DNA of 38,112 nt from Cognatiluteimonas telluris (GCF_011320095.1 NZ_JAANOY010000020.1:1-38112), one strand, 5' to 3'; counted from the stretch's first letter, positions 18,271 through 30,350 are shown. The notes: a model not told the origin generated them from the sequence alone. Numbers and translations: made by a program.

Positions 18271-19602
18271 ATGCGCCTGCGCCAACGCATTCCGCTGAGC
18301 CTGTTGTTCGCCGCGATCGCGCTGGCCTATCTGGCGGCGGGCATCGCATTGGCGCTGCTGCTGTCGTGGCTGCGGGTCGGGCCCTGGCAGGCGGGACTGC
18401 TGGCGTTCGCGATCCTCGCGCCGCTGCTGGTGTACCACGTGCGGCGCGCGTTCGCGCCGATGCATTCGTTGTTCCGCGCCCTCGCCGGCACCGTGGCGAG
18501 CTATCGCGACGGCGACTACGGCTTCGGGCTGGCGTGGGCGGGCCGCGGCGAACTGGGCGAACTGGTCGCCAGCCACAATGCGCTCGGCGAAGCGCTGCGC
18601 GAACAGCGGCTGTCGCTGGTGCAACGCGAACTGCTGCTCGACACCATGGTGCAGAACACCCCGGTGGCGATGCTGCTGGTGGATCCTGCACGCCGCGTCG
18701 TGCATGCCAACATCGCTGCGCGCAAGCTGCTCGGCGAGGGCCGCAAGCTCGAGGGCCAGGACTTCGACGCGCTGCTGGCGCAGACGCCGGATGCCGTGCG
18801 CGATGCGTTCGAACGCGGCGGCGACGGCATGTTCACGCTCGACGAAGGCGCCGATGGCCTGGATAACGGCAACGAAGAGATCTACCACCTCGCCCGCCGC
18901 CACTTCCGCCTCAACGGACGGCGCCACGAACTGGTGCTGCTGCGCCAGCTCACCGCCGAACTGCACCGCCAGGAGGTGCAGACCTGGAAGAAGGTGATCC
19001 GCGTCATCAGCCACGAGCTCAACAACTCGCTGGCGCCGATCGCTTCGCTCGCGCATTCGGGCGCCGAACTGCTGCGTCGCGGGCAACTCGAGCGCCTGCC
19101 CACCGCGCTGGCGACGATCGAGGAACGCGCACGCCACCTGGAAGGCTTCATCCGCGACTACGCGCGCTTCGCCAAGCTGCCTTCGCCGCGACTGGAAGCG
19201 GTGCCGTGGTCGCGCTTCCTCTCCCAGTTGCGCAGCCAGGTGGACTTCGTCGCCGAAGGCATCATTGATGAGCATGCCGCGCGCTTCGATGCCGCGCAGC
19301 TCGAGCAGGGCCTGTTGAACCTGATCAAGAACGCGCACGAATCCGGCTCCCCCGCCGATGAAGTGCGGCTGGTGCTGCGGCGGCTGTCCAGCGGCTGGCG
19401 GATCGACGTGCTCGACCGCGGCCAGGGCATGAACGAAGCGGTGCTGGCCAACGCGCTGCTGCCGTTCTATTCGACCAAGCGTGGCGGCACCGGGCTGGGA
19501 TTGGCGTTGGCGCGCGAAATCGCCGAGGCCCATGGCGGCCGCATCGCCCTGCTCAACCGCGACGGTGGCGGCCTGTGCGTGAGCCTGGTGTTGCCGGACT
19601 GA
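18271..19602 (+). CDS. Sensor histidine kinase with minimal periplasmic loop
   Basis: A 443-residue NtrB/NtrY-like kinase. Two helices (about 8-33 and 41-57) are joined by only about seven residues (RVGPWQA), so there is no periplasmic sensor domain. Then come a HAMP-like linker (about 58-115), a PAS domain (about 120-230, VQNTPVAMLLVDPARRVVHANIAARKLLGEG), the H-box ISHELNNSLAPI with phosphorylated His248, and a catalytic ATPase domain with N-box NLIKNAHESG, G1 DRGQGM and G2 GTGLGLALA. All catalytic motifs are intact. It is the last gene of the operon and the cognate partner of the adjacent regulator. Sensing must occur inside the membrane, in the cytoplasm (PAS) or through contact with the transporter. 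This layout recalls intramembrane-sensing kinases paired with FtsX-type permeases. Confidence 0.94.
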   Translation: MRLRQRIPLSLLFAAIALAYLAAGIALALLLSWLRVGPWQAGLLAFAILAPLLVYHVRRAFAPMHSLFRALAGTVASYRDGDYGFGLAWAGRGELGELVASHNALGEALREQRLSLVQRELLLDTMVQNTPVAMLLVDPARRVVHANIAARKLLGEGRKLEGQDFDALLAQTPDAVRDAFERGGDGMFTLDEGADGLDNGNEEIYHLARRHFRLNGRRHELVLLRQLTAELHRQEVQTWKKVIRVISHELNNSLAPIASLAHSGAELLRRGQLERLPTALATIEERARHLEGFIRDYARFAKLPSPRLEAVPWSRFLSQLRSQVDFVAEGIIDEHAARFDAAQLEQGLLNLIKNAHESGSPADEVRLVLRRLSSGWRIDVLDRGQGMNEAVLANALLPFYSTKRGGTGLGLALAREIAEAHGGRIALLNRDGGGLCVSLVLPD

Positions 19603-19627
19603 GACCGGGGCCGCCGGCGGCAACCCA

Positions 19628-20578
19628 CTAGCCGAAATGCGCGGGGCCGACCGCATCGGGTTGCGCCTGCATGAAATATTCGTGCAGGTACTTTTCGCCT
19701 TCATCGCAGAACGCCGTCACCACCGTGCGCAGTTCGGGGAACTGGTCGCGCACGCGCCGCGCCGCGACCAGGTGTGCGCCGGAACTGGGGCCGCACAACA
19801 ACCCGTGTGCACGCGCCAGGTGGCGCATCGCCGCCACCGCGTCCGCGCTGGAGACGGCGAGGATGTCGCTGACCAGCGCCGCATTGCGCTGGAAGATGCC
19901 GGGGACGAAGCCATCGGAAATCCCTTCGATGTCGTGCATGCCGATCTCCCCGCACAGGATGGTGCTGGACTCCGACGGCTCCATCGCGAACAGGCGCACC
20001 CGCGGGTTGGCCTCGCGGAACGCCTGGCCGACGCCGATCAGGGTGCCGCCGGTGCCGACGCCCAGGACCAGCGCATCGGGCAGGCGCCCGGCCGGCAGCT
20101 GCGCGAGGATCTCGCGCCCGAGCACGCGGCGGTTTTCCTCGATGTTCCACTCCGACTCGAACTGGCTCGGGCAGAAATAGCCCGGTTGCCGGCCCAGTTC
20201 GCGGGCGCGCTCGAGCGCGGCGTTGACGTGGAAGTTGCCGCAGAACAACACCTTGGCGCCGAACGCGCGCGAGATCGCCACGCGTTCGCTGGACAGGCCC
20301 TCGGGCATGACCACCAGCATCCGGTAGCCCTTGACCGCCGCGACCATCGACAGCGCGTTGCCGGTGTTGCCGCTGGTGGCCTCGACGATGGTGTCGCCTG
20401 GTTGGAGCAGACCGGACTCTTCGGCGCGCTCGATCATGTAACGCGCGATGCGCGCCTTGATCGAGCCGGATGGATTGAGGAACTCGACCTTGGCGAAGAT
20501 GCCTTCGAGCTCGAGCAGCGGGGTGTCGCCGATCGCATCGAGGATGGAGGCCGAAACCCCGGTGTAACGCGTGGGCAT
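19628..20578 (-). CDS. PLP-dependent cysteine synthase family protein
   Basis: A 316-residue fold-type II enzyme of the O-acetylserine sulfhydrylase/cystathionine beta-synthase family. The PLP lysine is Lys41 in NPSGSIKAR, the substrate loop is TSGNTGNA, the phosphate cup is GTGGT, and the C-terminal GPSSGAH and FCDEGEKYL match CysK-type proteins. The likely reaction is beta-replacement on an activated serine to make cysteine, but the exact substrate (O-acetylserine, O-phosphoserine or other) is not certain, so no symbol is given. A strong ribosome site (GGAGG) precedes the ATG by 5 nt. It begins 15 bp after the AhpD-like gene, so the two are probably cotranscribed. It is convergent with the kinase gene, with only 25 bp between the stops. 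Confidence 0.9.
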   Translation of the reverse strand: MPTRYTGVSASILDAIGDTPLLELEGIFAKVEFLNPSGSIKARIARYMIERAEESGLLQPGDTIVEATSGNTGNALSMVAAVKGYRMLVVMPEGLSSERVAISRAFGAKVLFCGNFHVNAALERARELGRQPGYFCPSQFESEWNIEENRRVLGREILAQLPAGRLPDALVLGVGTGGTLIGVGQAFREANPRVRLFAMEPSESSTILCGEIGMHDIEGISDGFVPGIFQRNAALVSDILAVSSADAVAAMRHLARAHGLLCGPSSGAHLVAARRVRDQFPELRTVVTAFCDEGEKYLHEYFMQAQPDAVGPAHFG

Positions 20579-20593
20579 GTGGACCTCCGCGGG

Positions 20594-20938
20594 TCAGGGC
20601 GTGGACGGATGCATGTGCTGCATCGCGTCCAGCGCCAGGGTGGAGTGTGCGTAGGCGCCGCCGGCGCGCATCTCGGCCGCGACCCAGATCGCCTCCATGA
20701 GCTGCGGCCCGGTCGCGCCGTGCTTGAGCGCCGCGCGCGTATGGCCTTTGATGCAGTAGGGACACTGGGTGACGTGCGCCACCGCGACCGCGATCAGCTG
20801 CTTGGTCACGACCGGCAGTGCACCGTCGGCGAAGACCGCTTCGCTGAAGGCCTGGAACGCCTGTAACGGTGCGGGCGCGAATTGGGCGCGCAGGCGCGCC
20901 AGCTCGGGCGTGGCCTGCGGATACAGCGAATGGTCCAT
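20594..20938 (-). CDS. Carboxymuconolactone decarboxylase/AhpD-like protein
   Basis: A 114-residue alpha-helical protein with the AhpD-type redox motif CPYCIKGH (Cys59, Cys62, His66). It belongs to the CMD family, whose small members usually act as alkylhydroperoxidase-like thiol enzymes in peroxide defence. The helix before the motif (VVTKQLIAVAVAHVTQ) and AALKHGATGPQLMEAIWVAAEMRAGGAYAHS after it are typical. The start is the ATG giving MDHSLYPQ; an upstream in-frame extension is Arg-rich and not coding. It shares a transcript with the cysteine-synthase-family gene, which fits a thiol or oxidative-stress theme, though that is inference. Confidence 0.9.
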   Translation of the reverse strand: MDHSLYPQATPELARLRAQFAPAPLQAFQAFSEAVFADGALPVVTKQLIAVAVAHVTQCPYCIKGHTRAALKHGATGPQLMEAIWVAAEMRAGGAYAHSTLALDAMQHMHPSTP

Positions 20939-20985
20939 GCGGCTTCTCCGGTGTGCGGCGCGGTCGCGCGCGGCGCCAGGGGCGA

Positions 20986-21249
20986 TCAGTGCAGGCGACG
21001 GTCCGTACGCGCGGTTGCTACGGCCGGGGGTTCTGAGCCTGGGACGGCGTCGGTGAGCGCTGCGGCCGATCGCGTCACGCCCAGAGTCCAACCCGGCGGA
21101 TCGCTGGCGGGGAAGCTCTGGTCGAGCGCCGCATCGATCCCGTCTTCGCGTTCCAGGCGCTGGCGTTCACGATCGGCCCGGCTCGCAGCAGGATCGGTCC
21201 GTGGTGCGAGCGGCCCTGCCTGCGGCGGAGTTGGCACGGGGATGGTCAT
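20986..21249 (-). CDS. Small protein with SFPASDPP motif, 87 aa
   Basis: No function is known to me for this protein. It has a Pro/Ala-rich N-terminus, a charged helix (RADRERQRLEREDGIDAALDQ) and then the motif SFPASDPPGWTLG, followed by a loose C-terminus. The pattern 'acidic/helical segment + DxSFPASDPP' occurs in many small proteobacterial proteins and also at the N-terminus of the RES protein at 37321-37920. The ATG is preceded by AGGAGG at the right distance; the frame upstream has no such site. The gene is 81 bp from lipA and 47 bp from the AhpD-like gene, all on the minus strand. No signal peptide or membrane helix is visible. Confidence 0.75.
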   Translation of the reverse strand: MTIPVPTPPQAGPLAPRTDPAASRADRERQRLEREDGIDAALDQSFPASDPPGWTLGVTRSAAALTDAVPGSEPPAVATARTDRRLH

Positions 21250-21330
21250 GGAGCACCTCCTGCGGTGTTCGAAGCCCGATCGCCACCATGGCACAACGGG
21301 TGGCAAGGCGTTGTCTGCGCGATGCGCGCT

Positions 21331-22317
21331 TCACAATCCGGCGTTGTTGCGCTCAAGCACGCGTTCGGCGCGGTAACTCGAGCGCACCAGTGGTCCGGCG
21401 ACCACTTCGAGGAAACCGCGCGCCAGCGCGCTGTCGCGATAGCGGTTGAATTCGTCCGGCGCTACGAAGCGCTCCACCGGCAGGTGGTTGGGCGTGGGGC
21501 GCATGTACTGGCCCAGGGTGACGACATCGACGCCGGCGGCGCGGATGTCGTCGAAGGCCCGTTCGAGTTCCGCGTCGGTCTCGCCCAGGCCGAGCATCAG
21601 GCTGGTCTTGGTCAATGTGGCCGGCGCATGGCGTTTGGCGAACGCGAGCACGCCGAGCGTCTGTGCGTAGCCCGCGCGCGGATCGCGCACCGGATGGGTC
21701 AGGCGTTCGACGGTTTCCAGGTTCTGTGCGTAGGTCGCCAGTCCCGCGTCGAGCACCGTGGCGACATCGGCCTGGTGCCCGGCGAAATCCGGCGTCAGCG
21801 CTTCCACCGCGGTGGCCGGCGAACGGGCGTGGATCGCGCGGATGCAGGCGGCGTAATGCGCCGCACCGCCGTCGGCGAGGTCATCGCGATCGACCGATGT
21901 CAGCACCACGTACTGCAGCTTCATCAGCGCGACCGCATCGGCCACGTGCGCCGGCTCCAGTGGATCGAGCCAGCCGTTGGGATTACCCGTGCTGACCGCG
22001 CAGAACTTGCAGGCGCGGGTGCACACCGAACCCATCAGCATCAGCGTCGCGGTGCCGCGGCCCCAGCATTCGGCGATGTTGGGGCACTTGGATTCCGAGC
22101 ACACCGTGTGCAGCTTGTGGCTGGCGACGATCTGGCGGATGTCCTCGTAGCCGGCGCCGGCGGGCAGCTTGACCCGCAGCCACGGCGGCTTGCGGGCGGC
22201 ATCGGGAAGCGCGCTGGCAGGATTGGGGCGGATCCCATCCTTGATCGCGCGCGTGCCCTGTGGACTGACGAACTTGCTGCCAGGGGCAGGCCGGCGCGTC
22301 GCGGCGTCGTCGCTCAT
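21331..22317 (-). CDS. lipA: Lipoyl synthase
   Basis: A radical-SAM enzyme that inserts two sulfurs into protein-bound octanoyl groups to make lipoyl cofactors, 328 residues. The auxiliary 4Fe-4S cluster motif [12 protein letters not shown] and the radical-SAM motif CTRACKFC are both complete, and the C-terminal RSSYRAE serine that ligates the auxiliary cluster is present. GGGAGG stands about 5 nt before the chosen ATG ([11 protein letters not shown]). Its products are needed by the lipoyl domains of the E2 and E3 genes at 32348-35805. lipB, its usual neighbour, is not in the window on either side, so the pair is split or lipB lies elsewhere. Confidence 0.98.
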   Translation of the reverse strand: MSDDAATRRPAPGSKFVSPQGTRAIKDGIRPNPASALPDAARKPPWLRVKLPAGAGYEDIRQIVASHKLHTVCSESKCPNIAECWGRGTATLMLMGSVCTRACKFCAVSTGNPNGWLDPLEPAHVADAVALMKLQYVVLTSVDRDDLADGGAAHYAACIRAIHARSPATAVEALTPDFAGHQADVATVLDAGLATYAQNLETVERLTHPVRDPRAGYAQTLGVLAFAKRHAPATLTKTSLMLGLGETDAELERAFDDIRAAGVDVVTLGQYMRPTPNHLPVERFVAPDEFNRYRDSALARGFLEVVAGPLVRSSYRAERVLERNNAGL

Positions 22318-22467
22318 GGATCCTCCCGAAGACGGCTCGACGATCAGCATGCGCGCGCTGGCGCGACGGCACCCTGATGCAGGTCAAGCGCGCCGTGTTG
22401 CCGGCTTCAGCGGCGCGCCCTGTGCGTCCGAGCGCGGGCGATCCAGCGCGGTCCGGGCGCAGTGGCC

Positions 22468-23838
22468 TCAGCGCGGCGGCTTCTGCGGACGCTTCCATCC
22501 GGGAATCGTCGCCTGCCGCCCGCGCGCAATCGTGAGTTCACCGCCGGCGGCGTCGGTGGTGATCACCGACCCGGCGCCGATCGTCGCTTCGGCCCCGACC
22601 GTGACCGGCGCCACCAGCGACGTGTTGGAACCGATGAAGGCGCCATCGCCGATGGTGGTGGTCGATTTGTTCACGCCGTCGTAGTTGCAGGTGATGGTGC
22701 CAGCGCCGATGTTGACCTTGGCGCCGATGCGCGCATCGCCGAGGTAGGTCAGGTGGTTGGCCTTGCTGCCGACGCCAAGCACCGCGTTCTTGGCCTCGAC
22801 GAAATTGCCGACATGCACGCCATCGGCGAGCACGGTGCCCGGTCGCAGGCGCGCGAACGGCCCGATCGTCGCCGCACCCTCGCTGCGCGCGCCTTCCAGG
22901 TCGCAGTGCGCGCGCACCAAGGTGCCGGCGGCGAGGCTGACGTCCCTCAGGCGGCAGAAGGGACCGATGCGAACGCCGTCGCCAAGGATCACTTCGCCTT
23001 CGAGGACGACGTCGACATCGATCTCGACGTCCCGCCCGACGGTGATGGTACCGCGCACATCGATGCGCGCCGGGTCTGCGAAGCGCACGCCCTCCACGCA
23101 CAGCGCGCGTACAGCGCGATGCTGGAACGCGCGCTCGAGCTGCGCCAGCTGCCAGGCATCGTTGGCGCCCTCGCATTCCACCGCCTCGCCCACCAGGACG
23201 ATTTCAGCGGCCGCGAACTCGGCCTCCGCCATCGCGAAGATGTCAGTCAGGTAATACTCGCCCTGCACGTTGTCGTTGCGCAGCGCGGCGAGCCAGCGCT
23301 TGAGCGGCATCGCGGCGGCGGCGACCATGCCGGTGTTGACCAGGCGGATCTTGCGCTGCTCCTCGCTGGCATCCTTCTGTTCGACGATCGCCGCCACCCG
23401 GCCTTCGGCATCGCGGACGATGCGGCCGTAGCCGGTGGGGTCGTCCAGTTCCGCGCCCAGCACGGCAAGCGATTCGGACGCCTCGAGCAACCGCTGCAAC
23501 GTCGCCGGCAGGACCAGTGGGACGTCGCCGTAGAGCACCAGCACTTGCGCTTCGTCGGGAACCTGCGCCATCGCCTGCTGCACGGCATGCCCGGTTCCCG
23601 CCTGGCGAGCCTGCAGCGCCCACTGCAGGTCCCCTTGCCCGGCGAAGGCCTCGCGCACCGCGTCGCCGCCGTGTCCGTAGACGACATGGATGGCCTGCGG
23701 CTGCAACACGCGGGCGGCGGCAATCACGTGCCCCAGCATCGGCTGCCCCGCGATCGGCTGCAGCACCTTGGGCCGCGAGGACTTCATGCGCTTGCCCTCG
23801 CCTGCGGCGAGGATGACGACGTGCAGCGGAGCGGTCAT
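22468..23838 (-). CDS. glmU: Bifunctional GlcNAc-1-P uridyltransferase/GlcN-1-P acetyltransferase
   Basis: Completes UDP-GlcNAc synthesis: the C-terminal domain acetylates GlcN-1-P and the N-terminal domain transfers UMP. It has 456 residues, the same as E. coli GlmU. The nucleotidyltransferase signature [22 protein letters not shown] starts at about residue 10. Downstream come YGDVPLV and the left-handed beta-helix of hexapeptide repeats ([28 protein letters not shown] with the catalytic region, [27 protein letters not shown]). Two in-frame ATGs, three codons apart, could start it; [13 protein letters not shown] is preferred by family length. No clear Shine-Dalgarno is seen. The promoter should lie in the 280-bp gap shared with the GtrA gene. 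Confidence 0.97.
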   Translation of the reverse strand: MTAPLHVVILAAGEGKRMKSSRPKVLQPIAGQPMLGHVIAAARVLQPQAIHVVYGHGGDAVREAFAGQGDLQWALQARQAGTGHAVQQAMAQVPDEAQVLVLYGDVPLVLPATLQRLLEASESLAVLGAELDDPTGYGRIVRDAEGRVAAIVEQKDASEEQRKIRLVNTGMVAAAAMPLKRWLAALRNDNVQGEYYLTDIFAMAEAEFAAAEIVLVGEAVECEGANDAWQLAQLERAFQHRAVRALCVEGVRFADPARIDVRGTITVGRDVEIDVDVVLEGEVILGDGVRIGPFCRLRDVSLAAGTLVRAHCDLEGARSEGAATIGPFARLRPGTVLADGVHVGNFVEAKNAVLGVGSKANHLTYLGDARIGAKVNIGAGTITCNYDGVNKSTTTIGDGAFIGSNTSLVAPVTVGAEATIGAGSVITTDAAGGELTIARGRQATIPGWKRPQKPPR

Positions 23839-24118
23839 GGCGGGCATCCGATGGAATGCCGGCATTCTAGGATGCGCCGAGGGGATGCCGCGATGAATCG
23901 CCATCACCTGCCGCGCGAAGGCCGGGCCGCCCAGCCGGGGCATGCATCCACGCCGGTACGGCGGCCGCACGGGCGTTTGCTGCGCCTGGTCGAGGCCGCA
24001 GTGGGGACCCGCTCCGGGCGTAATCGCACGCCAACCGGCGGCCCGCTGCTACGATGCGGGCCGTTTACGCCAACGTTCGCCGCATGTCCCCCACCCTTCC
24101 CGCCCACAGGACGGCACC

Positions 24119-24505
24119 ATGAGCCTGACGCGCCACGCGCGCCATTACCTGATCATCGGCGGCGTGCAGTGGCTGGTCGATTGGGGCGTGCTGGTCGCGT
24201 TGACGCACTGGACAGGCATGGGCGTGGCGCCGGCGAACGTCGCCGGGCGCATCGCCGGTGCGCTGCTGGGCTTCTGGCTCAACGGCAAACTCACCTTCGC
24301 CGGCGACGAACACGCGGTCGGGCGCTCGCAGCTGTTCCGCTACATCGTGATGTGGCTGGGCACGACCGTGGTCAGCACCTGGTCGCTGGGCGCGATCGAC
24401 CATGGCCTGGGCCTGCGCTGGGCATGGCTGGCCAAGCCCGGGGTGGAGTTCGTCCTCGGCGTGATCGGGTTCCTGCTGTCGCGGCACTGGGTCTACAAGA
24501 AGTAG
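24119..24505 (+). CDS. GtrA-family membrane protein
   Basis: A 128-residue protein with four predicted membrane helices (about 9-32, 37-55, 70-92, 99-122). The family signature GRIAGALLGFWLNGKLTF is in the middle, and the protein ends in LLSRHWVYKK. GtrA-like proteins are thought to flip undecaprenyl-phosphate-linked sugars, or otherwise assist in cell-surface polysaccharide synthesis. No glycosyltransferase is next to it, so the substrate is unknown. The start follows CAGGACGG by 4 nt. An open stretch upstream in the same frame (from 23942) is Arg/Pro-rich and not convincing as protein. The gene is transcribed away from glmU. Confidence 0.88.
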   Translation: MSLTRHARHYLIIGGVQWLVDWGVLVALTHWTGMGVAPANVAGRIAGALLGFWLNGKLTFAGDEHAVGRSQLFRYIVMWLGTTVVSTWSLGAIDHGLGLRWAWLAKPGVEFVLGVIGFLLSRHWVYKK

Positions 24506-24550
24506 CCCGGTGTTTTCGATCTCGCGTGTGGCTGCGCAGGCAGGATCGCG

Positions 24551-24648
24551 GTAGGAGCGGCTTCAGCCGCGAGACCTGGCTCGGCGAGACTCTCGTCGAA
24601 GGTCGGGATATCGGGAACGGAATCGCTCGCGGCTGAAGCCGCTCCTAC
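24551..24648. repeat. Paired palindromic repeat (family A) after gtrA
   Basis: Two exact inverted 23-bp arms (24551-24573 and 24626-24648), each containing GGAGCGGCTTCAGCCGCGAG, flank a 52-bp spacer. It is the same element as 8614-8685 with a longer spacer and again lies between convergent genes (gtrA and atpC). Confidence 0.92.
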
Positions 24649-24675
24649 CGAGCGCGCGCACGTCTGCACCAATGC

Positions 24676-24699
24676 AAAACGCCGGCTTGCGCCGGCGTT
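24676..24699 (-). terminator. Intrinsic terminator of the ATP synthase operon
   Basis: AACGCCGGC (24678-24686), loop TTGC and GCCGGCGTT (24691-24699) form a 9-bp stem, 31 bp past the atpC stop. On the minus strand it is followed by TTTTGC, so it fits an intrinsic terminator ending the atp transcript. Confidence 0.8.
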
Positions 24700-24730
24700 C
24701 GGGTCCCGGATCACTGGCGGCCGTCGACGC

Positions 24731-25156
24731 CTAGTGCTTCATGTTCCGACGCAACCGCTCCAGCGCCTGCAGCTGCGCGGTGACTTCGGCCAGGCGCTGC
24801 TGCGCTTCGGCCACTTCCATCGCCTCGCCACGGTGGGCGAGGATGCGCTCGGCTTCGGCCTTCGCCGCGAGCACCGATGCTTCGTCGATGTCCTGCGCGC
24901 GGATCGCGGTATCGGCGAGCACCGTCACCACCTGCGGCTGCACCTCGAGGATGCCGCCGGAGATCGCGAAGTCCATGGTCTCGCCGCCGGGCAGCGTGAC
25001 CACGACCTTGCCGGGCTTGAGCCGCGTGATCAGCGGCGCGTGCCGCGGCGCGATGCCGAGCTCGCCGAGTTCGCCGGTGGCGACGATCATCTCGGCCTCG
25101 CCGTGGAAGATCTCGGCTTCGGCGCTGACGATGTCGCAGCGGATGGTGCTAGTCAT
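24731..25156 (-). CDS. atpC: F1 ATP synthase subunit epsilon
   Basis: A 141-residue central-stalk subunit that couples rotation and inhibits ATP hydrolysis. The N-terminal beta-sandwich is clear ([45 protein letters not shown]). The C-terminal pair of helices follows ([44 protein letters not shown]). It is the last gene of the minus-strand operon atpIBEFHAGDC and is followed by a terminator. A palindromic repeat fills the 71-bp gap to atpD. Confidence 0.97.
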   Translation of the reverse strand: MTSTIRCDIVSAEAEIFHGEAEMIVATGELGELGIAPRHAPLITRLKPGKVVVTLPGGETMDFAISGGILEVQPQVVTVLADTAIRAQDIDEASVLAAKAEAERILAHRGEAMEVAEAQQRLAEVTAQLQALERLRRNMKH

Positions 25157-25176
25157 AAATCGCTTCTCGTCCGATT

Positions 25177-25214
25177 CCCCCTCTCCCGCTTGCGGGAGAG
25201 GGCAGGGGTGAGGG
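25177..25214. repeat. Palindromic repeat (family B) between atpD and atpC
   Basis: CCCTCTCCCGC (25179-25189) and GCGGGAGAGGG (25192-25202) form an 11-bp perfect stem with a TT loop, followed by CAGGGGTGAGGG. This C/G-rich palindrome type resembles the arms found inside lpdA at 33829-33946. It occupies most of the atpD-atpC gap and could lower expression of atpC relative to atpD. Confidence 0.85.
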
Positions 25215-25227
25215 TCGCTTCAGCGCC

Positions 25228-26670
<1,443 letters not shown>

Positions 26671-26685
26671 TCAATGCTGCTCTTC

Positions 26686-26710
26686 GTAGGAGCGGCTTCA
26701 GCCGCGAGCT
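26686..26710. repeat. Single family-A palindromic repeat between atpG and atpD
   Basis: One 25-bp arm of the GGAGCGGCTTCAGCCGCGAG element stands alone in the 85-bp gap. The internal GCGGCT-TC-AGCCGC dyad can still form a small hairpin in the atp mRNA. Confidence 0.9.
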
Positions 26711-26737
26711 CTTGCCCTACGCGTTATGTGGTTTGGA

Positions 26738-27601
26738 TCAGACCGCCGCGGCGCCGCCGACGATCTCGGAAATCTCTTGCGTGATCGCCGCCTGCCGCGC
26801 CTTGTTGTAGATCAGCTGCAGGGTTCCGATCAGCTTGGTGGCGTTGTCGGAGGCCGACTTCATCGCGACCATGCGCGCGGCATGCTCGGAGGCGACGTTC
26901 TCCAGCACCGCCTGGTACACCAGCGACTCGATGTAGCGGGTCAGCACGTGCTCCAGCACCGCCTGCGCATCGGGCTCGTAGATGTAGTCCCAGTCGTGCG
27001 AGGCGATCGTCGTCTCCGACGCCGGCAGCGGCAGCAGCTGGTCGAACGAGGCGCGCTGCGTCATGGTGTTGACGAAGCCGTTGTAGACCAGGAACACCTT
27101 GTCCATCGAGCCCGCGGTGTAGGCGTCGAGCATGACCTTGATCACGCCGACCAGCTGCTCGACATGGGGCACGTCGCCCAGGTGGGTGACCGAGGCCAGC
27201 ATCTCGACCTTGATGCGGCGGAAGAACACGCTCGCCTTCTGGCCGATGGTGACGACGTCCACCTCGACGCCCTGCTCCTGCCACTTGCGGATCTCGCCCA
27301 GCAGCTTGCGGAACAGGTTGTTGTTCAGGCCGCCGGCAAGGCCGCGGTCGGACGAGACGATGATGTAGCCAACGCGCTTGATGTCGGCGCGCTGGACCAG
27401 GTAGGGATGCTGGTACTCGGAGTTGGCCTGCGCCAGGTGCCCGATGACCTGCTTCATGGCGCGCGCGTACGGGCGCGAGGACTTCATCCGGTCCTGCGCC
27501 TTGCGGATCTTGGAAGCCGAGACCATCTCGAGCGCGCGCGTCACCTTGCGGGTGTTCTGCACGCTCTTGATCTTGGTTTTGATTTCGCGTCCGCCAGCCA
27601 T
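26738..27601 (-). CDS. atpG: F1 ATP synthase subunit gamma
   Basis: A 287-residue rotor shaft, the same length as in E. coli. The N-terminal helix [36 protein letters not shown] and the C-terminal helix ([41 protein letters not shown]) are the coiled shaft. [15 protein letters not shown] is the family signature. The start giving [10 protein letters not shown] is chosen over one seven codons upstream, because the upstream codons fall inside a dispersed repeat. Confidence 0.97.
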   Translation of the reverse strand: MAGGREIKTKIKSVQNTRKVTRALEMVSASKIRKAQDRMKSSRPYARAMKQVIGHLAQANSEYQHPYLVQRADIKRVGYIIVSSDRGLAGGLNNNLFRKLLGEIRKWQEQGVEVDVVTIGQKASVFFRRIKVEMLASVTHLGDVPHVEQLVGVIKVMLDAYTAGSMDKVFLVYNGFVNTMTQRASFDQLLPLPASETTIASHDWDYIYEPDAQAVLEHVLTRYIESLVYQAVLENVASEHAARMVAMKSASDNATKLIGTLQLIYNKARQAAITQEISEIVGGAAAV

Positions 27602-27617
27602 CTCGTTCTCTCTGCTT

Positions 27618-27716
27618 GTCATCCCCGCGAAGGCGGGGATCCAGCGTCTCTAACCTTCAAAGTCCATGGATGGACAGGCATCCGTCCGCCAACCGCCCCC
27701 GCCTGCGCGGAATGAC
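27618..27716. repeat. MITE-like repeat (family D) between atpA and atpG
   Basis: The left end, GTCATCCCCGCGAAGGCGGG, and the right end, a degraded inverse ending GCGCGGAATGAC, bound about 100 bp with an internal GTCCAT-GG-ATGGAC dyad. The GTCAT(T/C)CCCGCGAAGGCGGG motif is a well-known dispersed repeat terminus in Proteobacteria. It fills essentially all of the atpA-atpG gap. Confidence 0.8.
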
Positions 27717-27723
27717 GATTGGT

Positions 27724-29274
<1,551 letters not shown>

Positions 29275-29289
29275 GTCTGTTTCCTGTAG

Positions 29290-29307
29290 GGCGGGCCCAG
29301 GCCCGCC
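29290..29307. repeat. Short palindrome (family C) between atpH and atpA
   Basis: GGCGGGCC-CA-GGCCCGCC is a perfect 8-bp stem, preceded by TGTAG, and closely matches 13731-13748 and 34240-34257. A second dyad (GCGGGC-CGAT-GCCCGC, 29322-29337) stands beside it, so most of the 78-bp gap is palindromic. Confidence 0.75.
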
Positions 29308-29352
29308 ATCGGTTCACGCGTGCGGGCCGATGCCCGCGCCGCGAATTTCAAA

Positions 29353-29880
29353 TCAACCCGCCAGTGCCGCCTGCAGCCGCTCAAGCTTGCCTTTCAGCGA
29401 GCCGTCGATGACGACGTCGCCGGCATCGATCACCGCGCCGCCGATCAGGCTGGCGTCGATCGCGGTGTCGACATCGACCTCGCGGCCGAAGCGCTGGCGC
29501 AATGCCGCCTTGATCTTCTCCAGCTCGCTGGCCGGAAGTTCCGCCGCCGACGTCACCGTCGCCTTGACCACGCGCTCGGCTTCGGCACGCAGCTCTTCGT
29601 ACAGTCCCGCGATTTCCGGCAGCAACGCGAGCCGGCGGTTGTCGGCCAGCAGCGTCAGGAAGCGCGAGAAGGATTCGCTTGCCGACTCGGGCGACAACAA
29701 CACGACCGCATCGGCGTGCGACAGGCGCGGATCGCCGAGCAGCGCGGCCACGCGTGGATCGGCGGCGACGCGCGCGGCGAACGCCAGCGCCTGCGACCAG
29801 CCGGCGTAGTCCTTCTCGTCGCGCGCGATCGCAAACGCGGCGCGCGCATACGGACGGGCGAGGGTCAGCGCCTGGCTCAT
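29353..29880 (-). CDS. atpH: F1 ATP synthase subunit delta
   Basis: A 175-residue peripheral-stalk subunit that joins F1 to subunit b. The N-terminal helical domain (ALTLARPYARAAFAIARDEKDYAGWSQALAFAARVAADP) and the C-terminal segment FGREVDVDTAIDASLIGGAVIDAGDVVIDGSLKGKLERLQ are typical. Its start overlaps the atpF stop by one base (ATGA), so translation is coupled. Confidence 0.96.
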   Translation of the reverse strand: MSQALTLARPYARAAFAIARDEKDYAGWSQALAFAARVAADPRVAALLGDPRLSHADAVVLLSPESASESFSRFLTLLADNRRLALLPEIAGLYEELRAEAERVVKATVTSAAELPASELEKIKAALRQRFGREVDVDTAIDASLIGGAVIDAGDVVIDGSLKGKLERLQAALAG

Positions 29881-30350
29881 CAGATCTCCGCCGCCAGTTC
29901 GTCGAGCAGCGCCTTGTGGGCATTGGCATCGATCTCGCGGCGCAGCAGCTTCTCGGCGCCGGTGACCGCCAGCAGGGACACCTGCTTGCGCAGGTCTTCC
30001 TTCGCACGGTTGGCCGAAGCGTCGATTTCCGCCTGCGCCAGCGCCTTCTGCCGGGTGGCCTCGGCGATGGCGTCGTTCTTGGCCTGGTCGATCATCTGGT
30101 TGGCGCGCTGGTGCGCCTGCTCGATGATCTCGTTGGCCTTGGCGCGCGCTTCCTTCAGCGCTTCGTTCGCGCGGTCCTGCGCCTGCGCCAGGTCCTTCTG
30201 GCTGCGATCGGCCGCGGCGAGGCCTTCAGCGATCTTCTGCTGGCGCTCCTCGATGGCCGCCATGATGTGCGGCCAGCCGAATTTCATGACCACCCAGGCC
30301 ACCGCGAAGAACGCGAGGCCCTGAATGACCAGGGTGAGGTTGGGTAGCAT
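29880..30350 (-). CDS. atpF: Fo ATP synthase subunit b
   Basis: A 156-residue subunit with one N-terminal membrane helix (about 5-25, [22 protein letters not shown]). A long charged helix follows (about 30-120, rich in Ala/Lys/Glu/Gln) and dimerises as the stator. The length equals that of E. coli AtpF. It starts 57 bp after atpE and overlaps atpH at its stop. Confidence 0.97.
   Translation of the reverse strand: MLPNLTLVIQGLAFFAVAWVVMKFGWPHIMAAIEERQQKIAEGLAAADRSQKDLAQAQDRANEALKEARAKANEIIEQAHQRANQMIDQAKNDAIAEATRQKALAQAEIDASANRAKEDLRKQVSLLAVTGAEKLLRREIDANAHKALLDELAAEI

Noticed and set aside
23942-24118. Longer N-terminus for the GtrA-family protein
   Set aside because: Arg/Pro/Cys-rich sequence unlike the family and within the divergent promoter gap; the ATG at 24119 gives a normal four-helix protein.
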